Below, in pieces: positions 45,502 through 51,144 of a stretch of DNA of 51,144 nucleotides. The position numbers and the translations under genes are program-made. Every line of letters begins with the position of its first letter. Within the stretch, counting starts at the first letter, position 1. The notes under the pieces were generated by a model. It saw only the letters and a list, made by a program, of their open reading frames with translations, searched no databases and had not been told where the DNA came from. Origin of the DNA: Oceanospirillaceae bacterium (lineage in GTDB: Bacteria > Pseudomonadota > Gammaproteobacteria > Pseudomonadales > Balneatricaceae); the NCBI GenBank assembly GCA_002686055.1, contig NYZU01000003.1, forward strand, positions 79,232 to 130,375, read 5' to 3'.

Positions 45502-46419
45502 TTAATACTTTCCATCTTCAATAGAGGTAGAGCCTCCGTGGTTAAGTGGAGATTGGATCAACTGGCTGGCAGATTCTGCTAGCAGTTGTGGTAGTATGCG
45601 ATCCTCATCTTGGCGCCAGCCAGTGCAGAAATGCAGTAATGGCGCCTCAGGATAGACATGAAGTTTTTCTAAGCGACCAGCATCAATGGCGCCTTGTACC
45701 AAAGGGTCTGTCAATAAGGCCACGCCAGCACCTTGCTCTGCCATGGCCATTAAGCCAGACACTGAATTACTGGTATGTAATTTGGGCATTTCTGGTTGAT
45801 CTTTAAACAGTTGTTGTAGATGTCTACCAGGCCCCGTATTTATGGGAAAGCTAAGAATTGTTAGCTGCGCTAAGTCTTGAATGGATGAGACTTTATGGGT
45901 GGCGGCAAATTCTGGTGTCGCTACCCATGATTGTGGGTAAGCACATAAAGGTTGAGTTAAGATGGCACTATGGTCACTATAGACCATAATGGCCAAATCT
46001 AAATGGTGTTCTTGGAGCTGGGTATAGAGTGCTTGGCTAAGATTGATAGTCAGTTCAAACTGAATCATTGGATGCTGTTCGCGCCAAACCTTTAACAGGT
46101 CTGTAAGCCACAAATGGGCAACAGTGTCAGCAATACCGATACGGAAGATACCTTCTTCCGGTGCTTTATCATTAAGCTGGGCTTTCATTTCATTGCTGAT
46201 GGCTACTAAACGCTCAGCGAAAGGCAATAACTGCATGCCCCGGGTGGTTAGTTGAGTGCCACTTTGGTCACGTTTAAACAGCCTGACGCCTAATTCGTCT
46301 TCTAAGGTGGCGATACGAGCAGAAATGGCTGGTTGGGAGGTGTGCAACTGCGTCGCAGCAGCATGAAAACTACCCAGTTTTGCCACTTTAATAAAACTAT
46401 TTAGGTTGCGGATACGCAT
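45502..46419 (-). CDS. LysR-type transcriptional regulator inside the D-amino-acid operon
   Basis: A 305-aa LysR-family protein: N-terminal winged helix-turn-helix (LNSFIKVAKLGSFHAAATQLHTSQPAISARIATLEDELGV, residues 6-45, with LFKRDQSGTQLT after it) and a C-terminal two-lobed effector domain of periplasmic-binding-protein type. The target and inducer are unknown. It lies fifth-from-last in an unbroken run, one base after the DUF4392 gene and one base before dat, so it is transcribed with the enzymes and most likely controls them. Amino acids such as 5-oxoproline, D-Glu or D-Ala are reasonable inducer guesses. A direct repeat at 50593-50622 is a candidate binding site. Confidence 0.9.
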   Translation of the reverse strand: MRIRNLNSFIKVAKLGSFHAAATQLHTSQPAISARIATLEDELGVRLFKRDQSGTQLTTRGMQLLPFAERLVAISNEMKAQLNDKAPEEGIFRIGIADTVAHLWLTDLLKVWREQHPMIQFELTINLSQALYTQLQEHHLDLAIMVYSDHSAILTQPLCAYPQSWVATPEFAATHKVSSIQDLAQLTILSFPINTGPGRHLQQLFKDQPEMPKLHTSNSVSGLMAMAEQGAGVALLTDPLVQGAIDAGRLEKLHVYPEAPLLHFCTGWRQDEDRILPQLLAESASQLIQSPLNHGGSTSIEDGKY

Positions 46420-46420
46420 G

Positions 46421-47284
46421 CTAGCACTCCGATTCAGTAGCTTCTGAGAAGCCCATAGCTTGGCGAATTTCGGCTATCACCGCCAATCCTTCTGAAGGGG
46501 GTAAACCATCTTCAGTAAGCTCATTAATGCGGGTCACACCATCTACACTGCCGAGTTTTGACAGGTAGTTGAGAATAGTCAGTGGATCAATTCGCCCTAA
46601 CAGGTCCTCATTATGCCATAGGCTTAAGAAAGCGATAAGTCCATAAGCGCCCCAGTTAGACACATCTGCTACTAATAATTCATCACAACTGGTGACCGCA
46701 GGGACAATATTTAAGGCCTGCAGGGCAGCACTTACTTTGCCCATGCCAATTTCATTGCCACCATCACCAATACCAATGGTTGGACACTGAGCTTGGGTGA
46801 TAAAACTATCAAAACAGGCTGTACGCGCACTAATATCTTCCCCACGCATATTGTAATAACCACCATCAGCGGCTTGCCCCGGGCGCTCAATAGAAATAAT
46901 GGCATCAGGGTTATAGTGTGCTAGTGCTTGCTTGGCTTCTGCTTCACGTTGATTATGCTCTCCGACTTTGATTTCATGGGTGCGGTATTTCTCTGTTAGG
47001 GCACCAACAATAGGTTGGCCACAGACGATTACTGGTTTAGCCCCAAGGTAAGCTAGGGTTTCATAGAGGGCAATGGCACCCACTGGGCCATCGGTTTCAA
47101 AGGTATCCACCACGGGAAAACCAGTGCCAATAAGGATATGCCCAGTTTTATTCCGTAGCAGTTGTGCGGCACGCAAACAATAACCAGGTGTTAAGGCCGA
47201 TTGTACTGCTTGCATGCCCCTTAAATTGCGAGCCACAAGAATATTTTCTATGCTGTGGCTGAGGCTTAGTAAATCTGTAGACAT
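46421..47284 (-). CDS. DUF4392 protein, D-glutamate cyclase family
   Basis: A 287-aa protein with the DUF4392 signature: GTGFPVVDTFETDGPVGAIALYETLAYLGAKPVIV in the first half and GIGDGGNEIGMGKVSAAL in the second, followed by TSCDELLVADVSNWGAYGL. In mammals this domain forms the C-terminal half of mitochondrial D-glutamate cyclase, which turns D-Glu into 5-oxo-D-proline and water. Here it is a free-standing protein next to pxpC. ATG at 47284 starts MSTDLLSLSHSIEN, four bases after the pxpC stop; an upstream start would lie inside pxpC. Activity is inferred from family and context. Confidence 0.82.
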   Translation of the reverse strand: MSTDLLSLSHSIENILVARNLRGMQAVQSALTPGYCLRAAQLLRNKTGHILIGTGFPVVDTFETDGPVGAIALYETLAYLGAKPVIVCGQPIVGALTEKYRTHEIKVGEHNQREAEAKQALAHYNPDAIISIERPGQAADGGYYNMRGEDISARTACFDSFITQAQCPTIGIGDGGNEIGMGKVSAALQALNIVPAVTSCDELLVADVSNWGAYGLIAFLSLWHNEDLLGRIDPLTILNYLSKLGSVDGVTRINELTEDGLPPSEGLAVIAEIRQAMGFSEATESEC

Positions 47285-47288
47285 AGGC

Positions 47289-48230
47289 TTACTCACTAAT
47301 AGCCTCAAGGGGCGTGTGTTGGAAACGATAGGCGGCCAAAGCATAAATATTTTGCGCTTGATGAAGATCCACTGCCTTAAATGTAACCGTATCCCCTGGC
47401 CGAAGCTGAGCTAGACGCGCCGTATCTTGACTAATAACAGAACCAATCTTTGGATAACCGCCAATGGTTTGTCGATCATTAAGTAATACTATAGGTTGGC
47501 CATCAGCGGGAATTTGAATAGCCCCATAACATATACCTTCAGACAACATACTCGTTGTGTCACAGGATACATCGGGGCCCGATAACCGCATACCCATTCG
47601 GTCGGCACGATCCGTGAGGGTATAGGTGCTGGAAAAAAATAGAGCTTGTTTAGTAGGGCTAAATAAATCATGTTGATACCCAAGCACGACACGCAATTCA
47701 GTATGGTCGGTATAGGTGGGTCGCTGTGCTGCTGGCAAAGTGAAGCTTGCCATAGTCCTTGTTTCTGCACAGGCCAAACGATCATTGTCCATCAATTTTG
47801 CACCTTGCTGGAGACCACCGATGTTTTCTCTAACCACGGTGCTGCGGCTACCAAATTCTATTGGGGTTTGAAAGCCACCTGCCACAGCAAGGTAAGCGCG
47901 CGCACCCTGTTGGCAGAAGTCCAGATTGATATGCGCCCCTGCGGTAACTTTATGTGCGGTCCATAAGTCATGCTCTATCCCATCAATTGTTAGGGCCATA
48001 GGAGCGCCGGTGACAGCAATATAGGTATCCACTTGGGTTTGCAGTTGTAAGCCACCAAAACTAACTTCAATAGCACAAGCATTGGGCTGATTTCCGAGTA
48101 GGCGATTGGCCCAAGCATAAGCTTGTTGGTCTAAAGGCCCACCATTAGTTAAACCAATTTGATGGGCACCAAAGCGGCCGCTATCTTGGAGTAAGCTTAG
48201 CAGGCCGGGCTGTTTGACGAGCATGGTCAT
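47289..48230 (-). CDS. pxpC: 5-oxoprolinase subunit PxpC (KipA/biotin-dependent carboxyltransferase-like)
   Basis: PxpC is one of three subunits of the prokaryotic ATP-dependent 5-oxoprolinase that opens 5-oxoproline to L-glutamate. The 313-aa product has VKQPGLLSLLQDSGRFGAHQIGLTNGGPLDQQAYAWANRLLGN, a hallmark of the KipA/AHS2 domain, and the cyclophilin-like segments YIAVTGAPMAL, GARAYLAVAGGF and LNDRQTIGGYPKIGSV. It overlaps pxpB by ATGA, as expected for subunits of one enzyme. The domain also occurs fused in urea carboxylase, but the separate three-gene set here fits PxpABC. Confidence 0.9.
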   Translation of the reverse strand: MTMLVKQPGLLSLLQDSGRFGAHQIGLTNGGPLDQQAYAWANRLLGNQPNACAIEVSFGGLQLQTQVDTYIAVTGAPMALTIDGIEHDLWTAHKVTAGAHINLDFCQQGARAYLAVAGGFQTPIEFGSRSTVVRENIGGLQQGAKLMDNDRLACAETRTMASFTLPAAQRPTYTDHTELRVVLGYQHDLFSPTKQALFFSSTYTLTDRADRMGMRLSGPDVSCDTTSMLSEGICYGAIQIPADGQPIVLLNDRQTIGGYPKIGSVISQDTARLAQLRPGDTVTFKAVDLHQAQNIYALAAYRFQHTPLEAISE

Positions 48231-48928
48231 AAGCTAGATTCCAATAACAGTTGTTCGTTGCCACCTTGTTGTAAAAACTCAGCCCGGCTAATAGGTTCAA
48301 ATTTAATTTGGTCCCCAACATTGACTGGCATTGGTGGTTCTTGCTCAGCATTAAACATAGGCGTAGGGCATAAACCAATCAGATTCCAACCACCAGGCGA
48401 CTGGCTAGGATAAACCGCTGTTTGCCGATCGGCTATAGCCACTGCACCTTTTGGTACTTTTAACCGCGGTGTGGCTTTGCGCGGGGCAGCAAGACGCTCG
48501 TCTACTTCACCCAAATAAGCAAACCCAGGGGCAAAACCAATAGCATAAACTTGATAATGGCAACTATGATGGAGGGCGATAGTATCCGCTACACTTAATT
48601 TTGCTGCAGCGGCCAAGTGAGGTAAATCAGGTCCAGATTCCTCACTATAATAAACAGGTAAGTGAACTAATTTACCCTGACTAATGGCTGCATCTTGGAT
48701 TTGTGCCAATGCCTGTTTGATAAGCTGTTTGGCTTGATAATGATCACCAATATGAAGATGATAAATAACCAGCAAGGAAGCATAAGAGGGCACTAGGTCA
48801 ACTAATAAGGGCCCCATAGACTGGCGCAGTATACCTGCACAGGCACTTATTTGTGCTGTGGTGTCGGCAGCAATCTGATCATTAAAATAAATGATAAAGC
48901 TGTTTTCACTGGCAATCTCTATACGCAT
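48227..48928 (-). CDS. pxpB: 5-oxoprolinase subunit PxpB (KipI family)
   Basis: PxpB is the KipI/AHS1-domain subunit of 5-oxoprolinase; in Bacillus the homologue KipI also inhibits the sporulation kinase KinA. The 233-aa product has the N-terminal KipI domain and the cyclophilin-like core with VYAIGFAPGFAYLGEVDERL, PRKATPRLKVPKGAVAIADRQTAVYP and SPGGWNLIGLCPTPMF, the diagnostic motifs. ATG at 48928 is used, preceded by GGAAACAG. Two tandem copies of TTTCCGACTA (48936-48955) fill the short gap to pxpA. Confidence 0.9.
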   Translation of the reverse strand: MRIEIASENSFIIYFNDQIAADTTAQISACAGILRQSMGPLLVDLVPSYASLLVIYHLHIGDHYQAKQLIKQALAQIQDAAISQGKLVHLPVYYSEESGPDLPHLAAAAKLSVADTIALHHSCHYQVYAIGFAPGFAYLGEVDERLAAPRKATPRLKVPKGAVAIADRQTAVYPSQSPGGWNLIGLCPTPMFNAEQEPPMPVNVGDQIKFEPISRAEFLQQGGNEQLLLESSL

Positions 48929-48952
48929 CAAGCTGTTTCCGACTATTTCCGA

Positions 48953-49687
48953 CTAGGAAGCTTGCCCAAGTAAAGCACGAATTTCATGAATAGCAGCAAT
49001 ACCAGCGTCATTATCACCATGAACGCATAAGCTATCGACTTTAAGTTCTAAGACCTTGCCATTAATGCTGGTAATGGTGCCTTCATTTAGTAACTGCTTT
49101 ACTTGCCCTAACATGCCTTTATGGTCATGGACAGCGCCTGGCTTGCTGCGGGCAACGAGACGGCCATCATCTTCATAGGCGCGATCGGCAAAAGCTTCAA
49201 AGTACAATTTAAGGCTTAACTGGTCGGCGGCAGCTTGATGTTCTAACCATTGCCCTGTGGCTTGTAACATTAAACGCAGAGGCAGAGGGTAACTGGCAAT
49301 AGCTTCCATAACGCTGGCTAGGATATCTGGCTTGGCCATCATATCGTTGTATAAAGCGCCATGGGGTTTAACATATGCTAGATGCAGACCTTGTGCCTTG
49401 GCCATGCCGTCCAAAGCGGCAATTTGATAATGCAGTAAAGCTTGCAGTTCCGCCCCTGAACAATTGAGGGAACGACGTCCAAAACCGACTAAATCTGGGT
49501 AAGCAGGGTGGGCACCCACCATAACACCATGGGTTTTGGCTAGAGCCAAGGTGTTTTGGATCACTACAGGATCTCCAGCATGAAAGCCACAGGCAATATT
49601 GGCCTGATCTATATGAGCCATAGCCTTGGTATCCTGCCCCATAGTCCAGGCCCCATAGCTTTCACCAAGGTCGCAGTTTAATAACAT
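48953..49687 (-). CDS. pxpA: 5-oxoprolinase subunit PxpA (LamB/YcsF family)
   Basis: PxpA is the YcsF/LamB-family subunit of 5-oxoprolinase. The 244-aa product begins LLNCDLGESYGAWTMGQD and continues IDQANIACGFHAGDPVVIQNTL, GVMVGAHPAYPDLVGFGRRSL, and YVKPHGALYNDM, with SLCVHGDNDAGI near the end; these motifs contain the His and Asp residues expected of the metal or catalytic site. Length is typical. It starts 11 bp after the DUF1445 stop. Confidence 0.93.
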   Translation of the reverse strand: MLLNCDLGESYGAWTMGQDTKAMAHIDQANIACGFHAGDPVVIQNTLALAKTHGVMVGAHPAYPDLVGFGRRSLNCSGAELQALLHYQIAALDGMAKAQGLHLAYVKPHGALYNDMMAKPDILASVMEAIASYPLPLRLMLQATGQWLEHQAAADQLSLKLYFEAFADRAYEDDGRLVARSKPGAVHDHKGMLGQVKQLLNEGTITSINGKVLELKVDSLCVHGDNDAGIAAIHEIRALLGQAS

Positions 49688-49698
49688 AGGTCAATTCC

Positions 49699-50487
49699 TT
49701 ACATAATAGCTAAGCTACTATTTAACTTATCGGTAACTAACATACACCCTGGAGCATGGGTGATACAAAAGGGTGGTTTAGCCTGTTCAACAGCGACCTG
49801 CGGGGTAACACCGCAGGCCCAAAATACGGGTACTTCATCGGCATTAACCGTCACAGCATCACCAAAATCAGGCGCCGCAAGGTTGTTAATGCCAATTTGG
49901 CTTGGATCACCAAAATGTATTGGTGCGCCATGTACAGAAGGAAAACGGCTACAAATTTGAATAGCTCTGATGGCATCAGCGGCTTTAAAAGGGCGCATAC
50001 TTACCACCATATTACCCTTAAAAGGCCCCGCTTCCTGACAGGGTATATTTGTACGATACATGGGGACGTTAACCCCTTCACTTAGATTGCGCACTTCCAG
50101 TCCATCGGCTAACAAGGGTTCCTCAAAGGAGAAAGAGCAACCCAGAACAAAAGCAATCAGATCATCACGCCAATGGCCTGTGATATCAGCAACTTGTTCA
50201 ACAGCAACACCGTTTTCAAAGATGCGGTATTGGGGGATATCTGTACGAATATCAAGATCTGCACCCAAATTGGGTAGATGATAATCCCCTGGCATAGCTG
50301 ACATGCCAATTATTGGACAGGGCTTGGGGTTTAACTGACAGAATTTTAGAAAATCATGGGCCCAGTCAGCAGGTAAAATACATAGATTGCCTTGCACAAA
50401 ACCTGGACATAAACCAGATGTATTGGTGCCCATGGCACCACTACGAATGCTGTGGCGTAATTCGGCAGGTGTTTGCTGTTGCTTCAT
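49699..50487 (-). CDS. DUF1445 protein (YcsI family, putative hydro-lyase)
   Basis: A 262-aa protein with the DUF1445 signature: [75 protein letters not shown] and the C-terminal [24 protein letters not shown]. Its biochemical activity is not established. In Bacillus the homologue ycsI sits with ycsF (pxpA), kipI (pxpB) and kipA (pxpC). In mammalian D-glutamate cyclase a DUF1445 domain is fused ahead of DUF4392. It is first gene of this operon. ATG at 50487 gives [11 protein letters not shown]; an upstream in-frame TTG is less likely. Confidence 0.85.
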   Translation of the reverse strand: MKQQQTPAELRHSIRSGAMGTNTSGLCPGFVQGNLCILPADWAHDFLKFCQLNPKPCPIIGMSAMPGDYHLPNLGADLDIRTDIPQYRIFENGVAVEQVADITGHWRDDLIAFVLGCSFSFEEPLLADGLEVRNLSEGVNVPMYRTNIPCQEAGPFKGNMVVSMRPFKAADAIRAIQICSRFPSVHGAPIHFGDPSQIGINNLAAPDFGDAVTVNADEVPVFWACGVTPQVAVEQAKPPFCITHAPGCMLVTDKLNSSLAIM

Positions 50488-50887
50488 AGTAAGTTCTTTC
50501 AAGATCTGTGCAAAATAAAAAGGCTAGTACCAACAATCGATGGCTATTTTGCCTCCCAAAGCAAAGACTGTCTAATCAAATGTTAAATGAATAACTGATA
50601 ACAATACCATATCAACTGATAAATACTAGTGTCATTTTTAACCTATTTAGGGGTAAATATTGCTAAATTAACTAATAATTGATTGAAAAAATTTGTCTTA
50701 GGAACTTTCTACTATAGACAATCATCAAATTAAGGTATGGTTTTATTTAATATTCTTATTATTGGCGCGGATGCTTAAGATTGTGGGTTAGCAACTTGCG
50801 CAATAACACCAACTAGGCAGATAAATAAGCATCAGTCTAATGCGTTAGTTAAAGGTTTTATCAACAACAGGATAGTTGCGGTGATAT
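50488..50887. promoter_or_regulatory. Divergent control region between the D-amino-acid operon and mltB
   Basis: About 400 bp of AT-rich DNA without a supported gene. It should hold the promoter and LysR operator of the minus-strand operon and the mltB promoter. For mltB, TTGCGC near 50796 followed 18 bp later by GATAAA is a weak candidate. No minus-strand sigma-70 promoter stands out; TTGATA overlapping the second AACTGATAA copy could be a -35. TTGTC (50693-50697) and GACAA (50717-50721) form short inverted arms 19 bp apart. Confidence 0.5.
50593..50622. repeat. Direct repeat AACTGATAA, 21-bp period, candidate regulator site
   Basis: AACTGATAA occurs at 50593-50601 and again at 50614-50622, a spacing of two helical turns that would put both on the same DNA face. 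It lies about 105 bp upstream of the first gene of the LysR-containing operon, a sensible place for activator binding. It does not match the T-N11-A LysR box cleanly, so binding is speculative. Confidence 0.35.
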
Positions 50888-51144
50888 ATGTTGCAGATGA
50901 ATAAGTGGGTTTGGTCATGGATGTCTATAACTCTGTTATGCATAAGTTCTTACACTTCTCAGGTACAAGCTGATTTTGCCCAGCGTGCAGAGGTCAAAGA
51001 GTGGTTAGCTACCCAAGATAAACTAGGTTACAGTCAACCAGAAGTAGTGCAATTATTGCGGCAGGCAAAATACCAACCAAAAGTATTACCAACCCTAGAG
51101 AAAGCCCCTGAAAGAACTTGGGTATGGTCTGATTATCGGCAACG
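50888..51144 (+). CDS. mltB: Lytic murein transglycosylase B, N-terminal part (truncated by window)
   Basis: MltB cleaves peptidoglycan glycan strands to 1,6-anhydro ends. About 85 codons are visible. A signal peptide (NKWVWSWMSITLLCISSYTSQVQA) is followed by DFAQRAEVKEWLATQDKLGYSQPEVVQLL and the family motif QAKYQPKVLPTLEKAPERTWVWSDYR. Homologues read RYQPKVIEAISRPAE at this place. The signal peptide lacks a clear lipobox, so this may be the soluble form. ATG at 50888 follows GGTGA; an ATG three codons on is also possible. The rodA-mltB order is usual in relatives. Confidence 0.85.
   Translation, partial: MLQMNKWVWSWMSITLLCISSYTSQVQADFAQRAEVKEWLATQDKLGYSQPEVVQLLRQAKYQPKVLPTLEKAPERTWVWSDYRQ

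Noticed and set aside
48936-48955. Tandem TTTCCGACTA repeat before pxpB as a regulatory site
   Set aside because: It is only two 10-bp copies inside a 24-bp intra-operon gap and probably arose by local duplication; it contributes the GGAAA ribosome-site bases.
1-51144. tRNA, rRNA, CRISPR arrays, transposases, prophage genes
   Set aside because: No cloverleaf, rRNA motif, regularly spaced repeat array or transposase/integrase protein was recognised on either strand; tRNAs were judged by eye only.

Overview
The window reads as chromosome of a gammaproteobacterium of the Pseudomonadales/Oceanospirillales type, with AT-rich intergenic DNA. This rests on gene order. The blocks lptD-surA-pdxA-rsmA-apaG-apaH-glpE-cca, rpe-gph-trp, accB-accC-prmA-dusB-fis-purH-purD and proA-nadD-rsfS-rlmH-mrdA-rodA-mltB are all arranged much as I recall them from Pseudomonas relatives. 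Unlike Pseudomonas, trpE here sits behind a trpR repressor gene with a recognisable Trp operator. No rRNA, tRNA, CRISPR, prophage or insertion sequence was recognised.

Layout. 1-1419: 3' end of tsaD, then folB-folK. 1421-5019 (minus): cca, glpE, apaH, apaG, rsmA. 5401-6900: a plus-strand gnd set into the usually continuous lptD-to-apaH run. 6988-11585 (minus): pdxA, surA, lptD. 11703-14000: djlA, rpe and a gph gene broken by one in-frame TAA. 14014-16398: promoter/operator and trpR-trpE-trpG with ATGA overlaps. 16409-19896: divergent glxR and hyi (glyoxylate/hydroxypyruvate metabolism), ybaK and an MFS transporter, which split the trp genes. 19999-24074: second trpG/pabA, trpD, trpC, an OsmC protein, hisC. 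24123-32442 (minus): hinT, purD, purH, fis, dusB, a TSUP permease, prmA, accC, accB. 32808-35034: a lipoprotein of unknown function and a DUF2333 membrane protein. 35125-37484: ppa, fbp (minus) and ubiX. 37700-43506: proA, nadD, rsfS, rlmH, mrdA, rodA. 43540-50487 (minus): a tight eight-gene D-amino-acid/5-oxoproline operon. 50888-end: start of mltB.

The most interesting region is the eight-gene minus-strand operon lying between rodA and mltB, which are usually neighbours. In transcription order it is DUF1445 protein, pxpA, pxpB, pxpC, DUF4392 (D-glutamate cyclase family), a LysR regulator, a D-amino-acid transaminase-like protein and alanine racemase. Junctions are 1-24 nt or overlapping. 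Together the enzymes could interconvert L-Ala and D-Ala, transaminate D-Ala to D-Glu, cyclise D-Glu to 5-oxoproline, and reopen 5-oxoproline to L-glutamate with ATP. That would be a complete route from wall-derived D-amino acids to L-Glu, placed among peptidoglycan genes. The two DUF proteins correspond to the two halves of the fused mammalian mitochondrial D-glutamate cyclase.

Functions are assigned from recognised families and visible motifs. Start codons are chosen from family N-termini and Shine-Dalgarno-like sequences; several genes appear to start with TTG or GTG. Promoter calls are by eye and less certain.
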